Shown: positions 27,803-36,876, counted from the first letter of the stretch. The stretch: 64,000 bases of DNA from MADRE3 sp963718195 (GCA_963718195.1 CAVQYQ010000009.1:248001-312000), one strand, 5' to 3'. Numbers and translations: made by a program. The notes: generated by a model not told the origin, from the letters alone.

Positions 27803-27967
27803 TTAGCGAGCAAATGACGGTTCGATTTTGCCCATCGAGGTTTTTGTACCAAACAGTGAGAGTGAGAATTTGATCACCTGCCATCCACAAAAAAGAACGA
27901 GCGGAAGAAATATCTGCAAGGCTACAGGAATCAACCAGAGAGAAACCGCGAAGTCACCGAAGTTCAT
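27803..27967 (-). CDS. Small membrane protein, paralog B (54 aa)
   Basis: A 54-aa protein with an AGAGG site upstream. It has one hydrophobic helix at about 7-36 (VSLWLIPVALQIFLPLVLF), then CGW and a basic tail. It is an ungapped paralog of the 53-aa protein at 26892-27053. It lies 136 nt downstream of the PAS-LuxR gene on the same strand, so it could be part of that regulator's output. Function unknown. Confidence 0.7.
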   Translation of the reverse strand: MNFGDFAVSLWLIPVALQIFLPLVLFCGWQVIKFSLSLFGTKTSMGKIEPSFAR

Positions 27968-28103
27968 ACCGTTTACCTCTTGAATAATAGTGTTATTCGG
28001 TCGCTGCTGATATATGAGAGATATAATGACTACACTATTACCACCATATTGAATTGATACAATAGGGATAAAACAGGGAGAGAATAACTAGGAAATCTAG
28101 TTG

Positions 28104-29061
28104 TTATGAGTTGCTCGTGAGTGCTGCCTGAAGATTTATCTTTTTATTTGTCAGGCGCAGCCGTTTCCTGATCTCTTGGCGATGGCAGGCGATGGTCGAG
28201 GGCGAGAGGTGTAGAAGCGTTGCGATCTCTTTCGTTGTGTGCCCATGTTTGATCAGATCGGCGATTTGAATCTGGGCTGGAGTGAGGTTCGAGAGGTAGT
28301 TTTTATGATCTTCTGCAAAAGAAGCGGTGATGTTTGCCAGGTTTGCCTGAATAACTGAAATAAGGGATTCCCGAGACGCTTTGTCCTGGAGCATTTGTAT
28401 TTTTTCAAGATAGGGAGCAATTAATTTTTCAACTTTGAACATGACATTTTTTTCAAGTTCTTTTTTATCGTCCTCTCGCTGATTAAGCAGAATTTTAAGA
28501 GCGATATTTGTCTCTTTGAGTTTTTCTGTTTTTCGGTCGAGTTGAGCTGTGCGAGCTGCAACCCGTTGTTCTAATTCTTGCTGGGCTCTGATAAGAGCCT
28601 CTTCTGCATCCTTTCGCGCAGTGATGTCGGTACATATACCGCCAACTGCACCGACCCTGCCTTCTGCTGTCAAACAGAGGAAATTTGGCAGTGATAAAGG
28701 TGTGTACTCCATCTGACAGGGAAATAGTCTCCTCAAATTCGATCAGCTCTCGGCGCGAGACCACGGCTTTATCCTGCGAGCGGAAGAGTTGAGCAACCGG
28801 TTCAGGGAATATGGCAAAGTCATCTCTGCCTTTTATCTGGTCCAACTTTACCTCGGCCAACCACTCAAACTGCCGGTTTATAAAGATATACCTGTAGTTG
28901 TCATCCTTCAGGAAGACAGGCATATTTGTATTGTTGAGGATAGCTTCAAGGTATCGCTGGTTTGAAGCCGCAAGAGTGGTGTGGTTGTTGTGGGTTACCG
29001 ATTCTTGGTCAGGTGAGCGGTCTTGTCCTTCAACCGCTTGGTGCACTGTGTTAGCTGCCAT
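28104..29061 (-). pseudogene. PAS-domain sensor with LuxR-type HTH, one-base frameshift
   Basis: With one base removed at about 28665 this is a 318-aa regulator. Residues about 30-145 form a PAS domain (LEAILNNTNMPVFLKDDNYRY, then FAIFPEPVAQLF, then HTFITAKFPLFDS), continuing after the shift as EGRVGAVGGICTDITARK. A coiled coil follows (about 150-240), then a LuxR/GerE HTH (LTPAQIQIADLIKHGHTTKEIATLLHLSP). The extra base separates DS from EGRVG, the normal PAS sequence, so either a sequencing indel or a recent mutation is likely. The ATG at 29061 follows a small gene by 54 nt. It would sense a small ligand or redox state and bind DNA. Confidence 0.8.
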
Positions 29062-29115
29062 ATTACCTGTCCGTTAGATTCTCTCGACGCACTTTTTTAA
29101 CATCATTCCGGCATC

Positions 29116-29331
29116 TCAAACCTGATAGCTGATTGCTCTTCTCTCAGGGAGCGGGGGGAGTACGTAGGATGAGAATCGTGAACGATATTTCTGTTCGAGA
29201 TAACTGAGAAACTGTTCACGGGTGTACTGGCCGCCGCATTTCTTGAGTAGTTGATTGATAACAATCTGCTTCTCTTGCTCACCAGTGCTGTTCCAGATAT
29301 GTAATATGGAATTGAGATAGATACTTTTCAT
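29116..29331 (-). CDS. Small hypothetical protein upstream of the PAS-LuxR gene
   Basis: A 71-aa soluble protein, start at 29331 with a GGAGA site; an in-frame ATG 12 nt upstream lacks one. It is mostly helical with a basic centre (EEQ-rich, KKCGGQYTREQFLSYLEQKYRSR) and no TM segment. It is probably cotranscribed with the sensor gene 54 nt downstream. Family not recognised. Confidence 0.6.
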   Translation of the reverse strand: MKSIYLNSILHIWNSTGEQEKQIVINQLLKKCGGQYTREQFLSYLEQKYRSRFSSYVLPPLPERRAISYQV

Positions 29332-29575
29332 AAACGTCTCCATTCATTGAGTTTTAATGGAGCCAGTTACAATCGCTTGTCGATGTAACCGAAAAGAATA
29401 AATCAAAGCGAAGAAGTATACATTAATCGATTTGAGCCCAAAAGACAATATGATATTTAGTTAGGAAATGAGAAGTTTTCGTCCGGGTGCAGACGCTTTA
29501 TTCAGGAAAAATTGTCATTTATTGCCAGGATTGTTCCGTCTCATATGAGCCACGCCAACCCGTGAAACAGTACGT

Positions 29576-30646
29576 CTAGAGTTCCAACCTGGTATGTACC
29601 CGGCTGCCTTTTTTATCAAAGAGAAAGATATCGTTGCAGGCACTGTTTACACCCATAACAGACCCGGTTTCGGGGAGCTGGTCAGTTCGGTCAAGCCGGA
29701 TGATGAGGTCTTCATTGATGTGATTTTTCAGGTGAATGAGCGTTTCAGCACCCAAAACCTCGGTGAACCTGACGGTCGCGTCATACATCCCGGTTCCCGC
29801 GGGACAAAACCGAAGACTCTCCGGGCGGATTCCAACAGTGATTGGTTGATCTTCAAGAGAACATTGAGCAAAGCGGGCACCACTTATTAAATGAACCGCA
29901 CCGTCCTTGACCTCAGCACTCAGGAAGTTCATGGGTGGTGAACCTATGAACCCGGCGACAAAGGTTGTTGCCGGGTTGTTATAGACCTCCAGTGGAGTAC
30001 CGATCTGTTCAGCAATCCCATTGTGCATGACAATCATCCTGTCAGCAAGGGTCATCGCCTCCACCTGGTCATGGGTCACATAGAGAGAGGTGACCGCAAG
30101 ATTTCGCTGCAGTGTCTTGATCTCCATACGCATCTGCACCCGGAGTTTGGCGTCCAGGTTGGACAATGGCTCGTCAAACAGGAAAACGGCAGGATTCCTA
30201 ACGATGGCCCGCCCCATGGCAACCCGCTGTCTCTGACCTCCGGATAACTGGCGAGGTTTGCGTTTGAGAAATGGTTCAAGTTCCAGCAGGTTGGCCGCTT
30301 GGCCGACCCGCTCTTTGATTTCCTGCTTATCCATGCCGGCAATCTTCAGGCCGTAGGCCATATTGTTGAAAACCGACATGTGTGGATAGAGGGCATAATT
30401 CTGGAACACCATGGCTATATCCCGCTCTCTGGGCTCAAGATCGTTGACCACCCGATCACCAATGGTGACCGTACCTTCAGTAATTCGTTCCAGGCCGGCA
30501 ACCATCCGGAGCAGGGTGGATTTTCCACAGCCGGACGGACCAACAATGACGATCAACTCTCCGTTGCTGATGTCGAGAGAAATGCCATGAATGACGGCAA
30601 CTTTGCCGTAGCTCTTCTTGACATTATGTAAGATGACACGTGCCAT
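29576..30646 (-). CDS. ugpC: Glycerol-3-phosphate ABC transporter, ATPase subunit
   Basis: A 356-aa ABC ATPase of the MalK/UgpC type. Walker A is GPSGCGKST, the signature is LSGGQRQRVAMGRAI, Walker B is VFLFDEPLSNLDA, and the switch His is in YVTHDQVEAM. The C-terminal TOBE-like regulatory domain (about 235-356) is present. The start at 30646 matches family N-termini (MARVILHNVKKSYG); the open frame extends further upstream into ugpE. It energises import of sn-glycerol-3-phosphate or its diesters through UgpAE. Last gene of ugpBAEC. Confidence 0.92.
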   Translation of the reverse strand: MARVILHNVKKSYGKVAVIHGISLDISNGELIVIVGPSGCGKSTLLRMVAGLERITEGTVTIGDRVVNDLEPRERDIAMVFQNYALYPHMSVFNNMAYGLKIAGMDKQEIKERVGQAANLLELEPFLKRKPRQLSGGQRQRVAMGRAIVRNPAVFLFDEPLSNLDAKLRVQMRMEIKTLQRNLAVTSLYVTHDQVEAMTLADRMIVMHNGIAEQIGTPLEVYNNPATTFVAGFIGSPPMNFLSAEVKDGAVHLISGARFAQCSLEDQPITVGIRPESLRFCPAGTGMYDATVRFTEVLGAETLIHLKNHINEDLIIRLDRTDQLPETGSVMGVNSACNDIFLFDKKGSRVHTRLEL

Positions 30647-30654
30647 AGGTAAGG

Positions 30655-31500
30655 TTATTTCTCGCTTTCGACGAGTCCTTTGACAAAGAGTTTCTGCATG
30701 AAGAGAACCACTGCAACCGGCGGCACCATGGCGAGTATGGCAGTGGCCATAATCACCGGCCACTCAACGGTCTGGTCTCCGGTTGGCAGCATCTGCTTGA
30801 TGCCCATGACAATGGTATTCATGCTGGGATCTGTGGTGACCAGCAGGGGCCAGAGGTACTGGTTCCACCCGTAAATAAAGAGAATTACAAACAGTGCTGC
30901 AATATTGGTACGCGACATTGGAAGTAAAACATCAACAAAAAAACGCATGGGGCCAGCACCATCCATTCGAGCAGCCTCAACCAGCTCATCAGGTATGGTA
31001 AGAAAAAGCTGCCGAAAAAGAAATGTCGCGGTGGCCGAAGCAATCAGCGGCAGAATCAGGCCGGAGTAGGAGTTCAGCAGTCCGAGACCGGCAACCACTT
31101 CATAGGTCGGAACGATCCGCACTTCAACCGGCAGCATGAGCGTCAGGAAAATGAGCCAGAAAAAAAGATTCTTGAGAGGGAATCGAAAATAGACAATCGC
31201 ATAAGCTGAAATTATCGAAATGGCAATTTTCCCAAAGGTTATGCCAAGTGCCATAATCATAGAGTTCAGCAGCATCAGCCATACCGGTGCACTCATTCCA
31301 GAAAGCAGCGCTTCCCGATAGTTTTGGAGAAAATGCTCGCCGGGAACCAAGGGCATGGGCGGGGAGATAAGATCGGCCTGGGTCACGGTGGAGGCGATGA
31401 AGGCGACATAAATGGGGAAACAGATAAGACAGATGCCGATTATCAGGGCAAGGTGGGTGAGCCAGAGCCCTAAACGCCTGTTTTCGACCATTGCACTCAT
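30655..31500 (-). CDS. ugpE: Glycerol-3-phosphate ABC transporter, permease UgpE
   Basis: A 281-aa inner-membrane permease with six TM segments and the EAA loop (ELVEAARMDGAGPMRFFVDVLLPMS) that docks the ATPase. The sequence is very like enterobacterial UgpE (LMLPVEVRIVPTYEVVAGLGLLNSYSGL, and NQYLWPLLVTTDPSMNTIVMGIKQM in shorter blocks). Its ATG overlaps the ugpA stop in a TGATG junction, so the two are coupled. Confidence 0.95.
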   Translation of the reverse strand: MSAMVENRRLGLWLTHLALIIGICLICFPIYVAFIASTVTQADLISPPMPLVPGEHFLQNYREALLSGMSAPVWLMLLNSMIMALGITFGKIAISIISAYAIVYFRFPLKNLFFWLIFLTLMLPVEVRIVPTYEVVAGLGLLNSYSGLILPLIASATATFLFRQLFLTIPDELVEAARMDGAGPMRFFVDVLLPMSRTNIAALFVILFIYGWNQYLWPLLVTTDPSMNTIVMGIKQMLPTGDQTVEWPVIMATAILAMVPPVAVVLFMQKLFVKGLVESEK

Positions 31501-32381
31501 CAGTAATGTACCCTGCGTTCGATGAACCTGAACTGAATGACCGTCAGAATGCTGACAACCAGGAGCAGGATGACCGACTGGGCTGCTGAAGATCCCAGGT
31601 CCTGGCCAACGAAACCGTCGGCAAAGACTTTGTAAACGAGAATGGTCGTTGATTGCTGAGGTCCTCCTGCCGTGATCGTATGGATGACCCCGAAGGTTTC
31701 AAAAAAGGCGTAGACGATATTGACAACCAAAAGAAAGAACGTTGTTGGAGAGAGCAGGGGGAAAACAATTGTCCAGAAACGCTTGCTGAAAGACGCACCA
31801 TCCAGGGCTGCTGCTTCGATGATACTCGGTGGAATCGATTGCAGTCCGGCCAGGAAAAAGAGAAAATTATAGCTGATCTGTTTCCAGGCCGAGGCGATTA
31901 CCACCAGAGTCATGGCTTCGCCGCCATTGAGGGCGTGGTTCCAGTGGTATCCCATTCGGGCGAGGTACCAGGGCAGGATACCGATGGAAGGATTAAACAG
32001 GAATAACCACAAGACGCCGGCAATAGCGGGTGCGACCGCATATGGCCAGATCAGAAGGGTCCGGTAGGCGTCGGCACCCTTGATAATCCGGTCAGCCATT
32101 ACCGCCAGCCACAGCGCAAAGCTCATGGAAATCCCAGTCACCAGAAGACTGAACAGCCCGGTGGTGACGAACGAGGAGCGGTAATATTGATCGGAGAGCA
32201 GAAAGGTGAAGTTTTCTATCCCGACAAACTGGTTTTTCAGGCCAAAGGGGTCAGGGATGAAGGCAGACTGATAGATAGCCTGACCGGCGGGCCAGAAAAA
32301 AAATACAACAGTGATGACAATCTGAGGTGCAATGAGCAGATAGGGGAGCCACCGGTTATTGAAGGTTACACGCTTTTCCAT
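31500..32381 (-). CDS. ugpA: Glycerol-3-phosphate ABC transporter, permease UgpA
   Basis: A 293-aa inner-membrane permease with six TM segments. The EAA-loop region reads IPPSIIEAAALDGASFSKRF, and the N-terminal part has FFFWPAGQAIYQSAFIPDPFGL, typical of UgpA. It is coupled to ugpE and separated from ugpB by 184 nt that carries a stable hairpin. It forms the transmembrane channel with UgpE. Confidence 0.95.
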   Translation of the reverse strand: MEKRVTFNNRWLPYLLIAPQIVITVVFFFWPAGQAIYQSAFIPDPFGLKNQFVGIENFTFLLSDQYYRSSFVTTGLFSLLVTGISMSFALWLAVMADRIIKGADAYRTLLIWPYAVAPAIAGVLWLFLFNPSIGILPWYLARMGYHWNHALNGGEAMTLVVIASAWKQISYNFLFFLAGLQSIPPSIIEAAALDGASFSKRFWTIVFPLLSPTTFFLLVVNIVYAFFETFGVIHTITAGGPQQSTTILVYKVFADGFVGQDLGSSAAQSVILLLVVSILTVIQFRFIERRVHY

Positions 32382-32513
32382 TCTTACCTGAGTTCAGTCG
32401 CATCTCTACTGCTACCCTGGATTGCATTTCTAAAAGCGATTCCCGATCACCTTTCCTTTGGTCGCCTTCATTGCTCTACAGGGGAAAACGAGAAAACAGT
32501 GCGTGGTGCACTT

Positions 32514-32551
32514 GAGCCGGAAAGAATGATGCATATCGCTCTTTCCGGCTC
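32514..32551. promoter_or_regulatory. Intercistronic stem-loop between ugpB and ugpA
   Basis: A perfect 11-bp stem, GAGCCGGAAAG with CTTTCCGGCTC, around a 16-nt loop. There is no T-run. Its position after the binding-protein gene is like the mRNA-stabilising or partial-termination hairpins that raise binding-protein expression over the permeases. Confidence 0.65.
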
Positions 32552-32565
32552 AGTTTGTTTGGCGA

Positions 32566-33879
32566 TCAGCGGTTGGCTTTCTCGAAACGCCGTAGTAGCT
32601 GATTACCTCTTTCTACAGCACTATTCAAGGCGGCTTCAGCGGTTTTATCGCCAGACCAGACAGCTTCCAGTTCTTCATCAATGACGCCGCGAATCTGGTC
32701 AAAGTAGCCGAGGCGCAGCCCCTTGGAGTTGCCAGTGGGTTCCTTTGAGGTCATCTGGATAATGGCAACGTCGGTACCGGGGTTGGTCTTGTAGAACCCT
32801 TCCGCCTTAGTCTGCTCATAGGCGGTAATCGTTATGGGCAGGTAGCCGGTGTCCTGGTGCCATTTTGCTTGAATTGCCGAAGAGGAGAGAAACTCGATAA
32901 ACTTGGCAACTCCCATGTATTCTTCCGGCGTCTGGCCAGCCATTACCCAGAGGGAGGCCCCGCCGATGATGGTGTTTTGCGGAGCGCCATCGACACCGTC
33001 CCAATAGGGCAGTGGTCGAATGTTAAACTCGAACTGCGCCTCATTTTTTACACCGGCATAGCCTGCCGATGATTCAGTGAACAACGCACATTCGCCGGCT
33101 CGAAATCTGGCGCCGCTCTCGTTTCGTCGGCCGCCGTAGATGAATGTACCATCTTTGGCCCAGTCACCCATGGTCTGAATATGTTTGATCTGAACCGGTC
33201 CATTAAAACTCAGCTCTGTGTCGAGCCCACCAAAACCGTTTTCCTTGGAGGCGAAGGGGACATTATGGTAAGCAGACATGTTCTCAAGGTGCACCCAGCT
33301 TTGCCAGGCGGTCGTCAGCGGACACTCGCTGCCGCCCGCTTTCAGTTTTTCCAGGGCCATGCCAACTTTGGACCAGGTTGACAGATCCATGTCCGGGTCA
33401 AGGCCGGCTTTTTTAAACGCGTCCCTGTTTACGTAGATGACAGGTGTGGATGAGTTATAGGGCAGGGAGAGCATGCGACCATCAGTGGTCGTGTAATACC
33501 CCTTGACCGCCGAAATGTAGGTGGATTGGTCAAATTTTGATCCAGCCTCGCCCATGACCTCATAGACCGGCTTTATTGCGCCGGTTGCGGCCATCATGGT
33601 GGCCGTGCCGACTTCAAAAACCTGGAGAATGTCTGGCTGTTCGCCAGCACGGAAGGCGGCAATACCTGCATTGAGCGTTTCCGAGTAATTACCTTTGCTG
33701 GTTGCCACCACCTCGTAATCAGATTGAGATGCGTTGAAGGTATTGACCTGCTCTTGAAGCAATTCCCCGAGACGTCCGGAAAAAGCATGCCAGAAATCGA
33801 TTTGTGTTGCTGCCATCACGGGTGCCGATATCAGGACAGAACCGGCAATCAAGGCTGCAAATGATGCTCGTCTAATCAT
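32566..33879 (-). CDS. ugpB: Glycerol-3-phosphate-binding periplasmic protein
   Basis: A 437-aa periplasmic solute-binding protein (family 1) with a signal peptide to about residue 23 (PVMAATQ). It matches UgpB along its length: IDFWHAFSGRLGELLQEQV, YNSSTPVIYVNRDAFKKAGLDP, and WQSWVHLENMSAYHNVPFA. The ribosome site is AAGGAG. First gene of ugpBAEC. A triplicated heptamer box lies about 93 nt upstream, suggesting PhoB control. Confidence 0.95.
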   Translation of the reverse strand: MIRRASFAALIAGSVLISAPVMAATQIDFWHAFSGRLGELLQEQVNTFNASQSDYEVVATSKGNYSETLNAGIAAFRAGEQPDILQVFEVGTATMMAATGAIKPVYEVMGEAGSKFDQSTYISAVKGYYTTTDGRMLSLPYNSSTPVIYVNRDAFKKAGLDPDMDLSTWSKVGMALEKLKAGGSECPLTTAWQSWVHLENMSAYHNVPFASKENGFGGLDTELSFNGPVQIKHIQTMGDWAKDGTFIYGGRRNESGARFRAGECALFTESSAGYAGVKNEAQFEFNIRPLPYWDGVDGAPQNTIIGGASLWVMAGQTPEEYMGVAKFIEFLSSSAIQAKWHQDTGYLPITITAYEQTKAEGFYKTNPGTDVAIIQMTSKEPTGNSKGLRLGYFDQIRGVIDEELEAVWSGDKTAEAALNSAVERGNQLLRRFEKANR

Positions 33880-33971
33880 ATCAATCTCCTTTTAAAGTGT
33901 TGATCTTGGAATCTACGGTGGACCCAGGATCACAATACAAAGTTTCAATAGTCCTTGCAATACGAATCAAC

Positions 33972-34000
33972 GCTAAAAGATTGTTAGAAGATGGTTAGAA
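33972..34000 (-). promoter_or_regulatory. PhoB-box-like triple heptamer repeat
   Basis: On the minus strand TTCTAAC, CATC, TTCTAAC, AATC, TTTTAGC: three 7-mers with exact 11-bp period and 4-nt spacers, the architecture of Pho boxes. The sequence differs from the E. coli CTGTCAT consensus. The location upstream of ugpB supports phosphate-starvation control. Confidence 0.55.
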
Positions 34001-34076
34001 ATGAGCAGTATGTTGTCTCTAAGCATCAGTTATCATGAAAAAAGATAACCATGAAAGGAAAGCGAGCTGCCTGAGC

Positions 34077-35306
34077 TCAGATCTGTTTCGATACGGCTTC
34101 TGAAAGGGTAGAGGCGGTATGTATGCTGCCCCGTACCAGGTGGCCGAGGGTAACACTGAGCGTCTCCCGGTTGTCATGAGCACTCTTGAACCAATTACCT
34201 ATTTCCTCAATGAGTATCTCTTCTCCAACGCCATGAGGGAGACTGTTCAGGTCCACAGAGTTATCTAACCGGCCAGAGTTGATAAAGGTCCACTGATTGT
34301 TTTTCTGTGACACGATACCCGTGTGACCTCTTTTTTCGGTTGAAAAGGATAAAATCTGCCCATTGTCAAGGAGCGGCTCAATTTCTTTGACCAGTGCTGC
34401 TGACTGATTCTTCCAATTATCAATATCCGTATAGTTTTTTGATAAAACCAGGGACCCTGCTGCCTTGACAATGCCCTCACCGTTGAGATAGGCATTGGGT
34501 GCCATCCCCTTGTCAACTGCCATACGGGTGAGTTTTGAAAATAAACCATCCTTTCCAGAATAGGGGATATCCATATGATGCAACCCTTTAACCAGCAATT
34601 CATAACAATTCATTTCTTCATAGGAGGTGCCCATGTATTTCTTCACCGCCTCGCTGAGATCAGCTGGCGGGTGACTGGAGTGTTCAACCGGGGCGGGAGG
34701 TGACGGCAAGGGAGGGGAGCTCTGTTGACCAACCTGTCGTGTTGCGGCGATACGCTCGCCGCCACTGTTCCAGGTGATTTCCTTGGTTTCCACATTGAAA
34801 AAAATCTCTGTTCCACTACCAATACGATTGAATGGTTTATTCTTGTTCGAGCTGTTGGCGAGAAGATCCCAGGTCTGGTCACGGAGTTGCGGGTGGTTTT
34901 TCAGGAGGTGGGAAACCGTTGGGTTGTTTTTGTCAATCCTTCCCAGCTGGATTGATTGTTTCGCCTGTGAAGAAAACTCCTGCTGCAATAAAGAGTTGCC
35001 TTGCGTCGCTCTTGCTGCAGTTGCTGTCGGTTCTTCTGGTGGTGAGGAAGAACCTGGCTTAGCCCAGCTGAGGACACCTTTTGTGCGGTCGTAGTAGATA
35101 CGGGTACCCGGCTGGATAGTATGGTAATCCTTACCCTTGTTTTGTTCGGAATTGATAATGTCCCAGGTAGAGGTGCCAAGTTCCCTGTGCTGTACCAGCA
35201 ACTCAGAAATGGTCGGAGTGTCAGCTGTAATTTCACCGACCAGGATGGGCCGTCCCACCTGTGCTTTCGCGGCTTGTGAAGATTTGAGATGGCCCAATTC
35301 TGCCAT
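34077..35306 (-). CDS. LysM-like duplicated domain plus NlpC/CHAP-like cysteine hydrolase
   Basis: A 409-aa protein with an excellent AAGGAGG site. There are two tandem homologous domains (about 26-82 and 120-180), each with PTxSxLL, TWDxx and a GTxIxF/Y core, resembling wide LysM-type cell-wall-binding modules. A proline-rich linker follows (about 195-215). The C-terminal part (220-375) resembles NlpC/P60-like amidases, with NCYELLVKGL carrying the probable catalytic Cys and RGHTGIVSQK the probable His. No N-terminal signal peptide is visible, so export must be by another route or the protein is cytoplasmic. The domain naming is tentative. Confidence 0.55.
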   Translation of the reverse strand: MAELGHLKSSQAAKAQVGRPILVGEITADTPTISELLVQHRELGTSTWDIINSEQNKGKDYHTIQPGTRIYYDRTKGVLSWAKPGSSSPPEEPTATAARATQGNSLLQQEFSSQAKQSIQLGRIDKNNPTVSHLLKNHPQLRDQTWDLLANSSNKNKPFNRIGSGTEIFFNVETKEITWNSGGERIAATRQVGQQSSPPLPSPPAPVEHSSHPPADLSEAVKKYMGTSYEEMNCYELLVKGLHHMDIPYSGKDGLFSKLTRMAVDKGMAPNAYLNGEGIVKAAGSLVLSKNYTDIDNWKNQSAALVKEIEPLLDNGQILSFSTEKRGHTGIVSQKNNQWTFINSGRLDNSVDLNSLPHGVGEEILIEEIGNWFKSAHDNRETLSVTLGHLVRGSIHTASTLSEAVSKQI

Positions 35307-35707
35307 GACCTCCTTGAAGGAACCGGAAGGGGTTTGTCCTGGAAGGTTCAGCTGCAGTTACTGTGGTTAAACGACTGAGTGCGGGAGTGGTAATTTTGTC
35401 CATAGATCGCCAGTACTGTAGAGGAAAAGTAAAAAACGTTTACCGAATCATAGCAATAAATGGACCAACTGGGTGATGTTTGAAACTAATCATAAAATTC
35501 CAATACATTACAGGATGTAAGCGCTCGACTCAGCTGGGTGGCGAAAGACACAATCAGGAGCTCATAAGGCCGTTTTTCCATCAGGAAAGTCGGGGTTCTG
35601 ACAATAATTCGTCACTATTGGAGTCAAAATCTGGACAGAGCGCTGGAGCGGGGGAGATCAAAGAGTGGTAGTATCATCAGGAAGCCAGAAGAGACGGGTA
35701 ACGATTA
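35307..35707. other. Intergenic region
   Basis: About 400 nt with no supported gene. It must contain the promoter of the NlpC-like gene. I see no known RNA motif. Confidence 0.35.
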
Positions 35708-35749
35708 GACCTGACAAACAAAAGATTTTCCAGAGGTGTTTGTCAGGTC
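35708..35749 (-). terminator. Hairpin downstream of the two-repeat exported protein gene
   Basis: A perfect 13-bp stem, GACCTGACAAACA with TGTTTGTCAGGTC, 20 nt after the stop of the gene ending at 35770. Confidence 0.75.
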
Positions 35750-35769
35750 AATATCAATTCAATCGCTTT

Positions 35770-36351
35770 CTATTTGGTTACACTAATGCCAATAGCCTCG
35801 GTATAGGTGATCATCACCTTATCCCCAACCGTGACCTTTTCCAGATTTTCAGGATTTCTGGCTTTGACGGTTTTGACATTACCTTCGGCTCCCATCAGGG
35901 TAACCAGGCTATTCGCTTTATCGATTGCATTGATCGTTGCAACAACCGTGATCTCTTCCATGGCAACGCCGGCAGGTTTTTCCCCTGGCTCAGCGCTTCC
36001 TGCAGCTGCGACAACTGTTGTTCCCGGTGCAACGTCTCCGGGACCAAATACCTGAATACTGACAGCTTCGATATACTCCACTATGACTTTATCGCCCACT
36101 TCCACCTGGGGTAGGTTTTTCACCCGTTCATCCACATCAATCGTCACGGTCTCGCCTTCAGAACTTTTCAAGGTGACCTTTCGGGTATTATGATCGACAG
36201 CTTCGACGGTAGCTTCAAGTTCAGTCACAACCCCTTCAAGTATGCCTGGCTTTTCACTCTGCTTTTTATCCTGACCTATCGAAGGTAGTGAAGAGCAAAC
36301 GATGGCGATGGAAATAACGATGGCGATAAGTAATGTGCGGTTGATGATCAT
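35770..36351 (-). CDS. Exported protein with two related beta-domains
   Basis: A 193-aa exported protein with a signal peptide or N-terminal anchor at about 1-26. Two homologous modules follow (about 38-100 and 130-193). Each has a VT/ATVxAVD-type start, a strand with VTLxxxEG, and an ending VGDKVxxxYxEAxxIxV. The modules are joined by a PGDVAPGTT linker. This OB-like or NusG-like small beta fold is common in exported proteins of unknown function. The family was not identified. Confidence 0.65.
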   Translation of the reverse strand: MIINRTLLIAIVISIAIVCSSLPSIGQDKKQSEKPGILEGVVTELEATVEAVDHNTRKVTLKSSEGETVTIDVDERVKNLPQVEVGDKVIVEYIEAVSIQVFGPGDVAPGTTVVAAAGSAEPGEKPAGVAMEEITVVATINAIDKANSLVTLMGAEGNVKTVKARNPENLEKVTVGDKVMITYTEAIGISVTK

Positions 36352-36448
36352 TGTACGTGTTCCTTTGGTGTGAATTGTGCTGTTTACAGGTAAACAGCTG
36401 TTTAAATATCGTATTCAGATTGTTGGGTTCACTGATGAAAAGGCTCAA

Positions 36449-36616
36449 CTATTTTTTCTTTTTTCCACCTTTCTTTTTTCCGTCTTTTTTCTTGCACTCA
36501 GACGTTTTACAGGACTTCTTTTTAGATTTGCAAGAGTCCTTTTTCTTCTTGTCATCTTTTTTCTTGTCCTTTTTTTTCAATCCGGATTTTTTCTTTTTTT
36601 CATCTTTTTTTGCCAT
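36449..36616 (-). CDS. Lysine-rich small protein with three cysteines
   Basis: A 55-aa protein with an ideal GGAGG site 5 nt before the ATG. About 60% of residues are Lys. Three cysteines are spaced 7 and 7 apart in DSCKSKKKSCKTSECKKK. There is no signal peptide or TM segment. It could bind nucleic acid, polyphosphate or metal. The DNA is extremely purine-rich on the coding strand, producing an artificial Phe-rich frame on the other strand. Confidence 0.65.
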   Translation of the reverse strand: MAKKDEKKKKSGLKKKDKKKDDKKKKDSCKSKKKSCKTSECKKKDGKKKGGKKKK

Positions 36617-36876
36617 TTGATCCTCCTGTGTAAATGGATTACCTATCTGTTCCTTAGCAGCTCCATGACCATGAATCTTACAGATAGCAACATGTTACAG
36701 GCAAGTATAATCATGATGCTGATAAATAGAACCAAGGTGATGGAAAGAGGTGTACTTTTATTTCAGCTGTCGAATCTGGGGCTGGGAAACGTCGCTTAAA
36801 TCCTGGGGGTACGTTTTTCTCTCTTTATTGCCGAGTAGTCCTGACTGCTCTGATTCCTCGTTCCCCATGAAATAAA
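36617..36876. other. Intergenic region
   Basis: About 260 nt of promoter space for the Lys-rich gene, ending at the PEP-CTERM terminator. No further feature was seen. Confidence 0.35.

Noticed and set aside
36351..36620. Plus-strand ORF with long Phe/Leu runs
   Set aside because: It is the antisense shadow of the Lys-rich 55-aa protein on the minus strand, which has a proper ribosome site.
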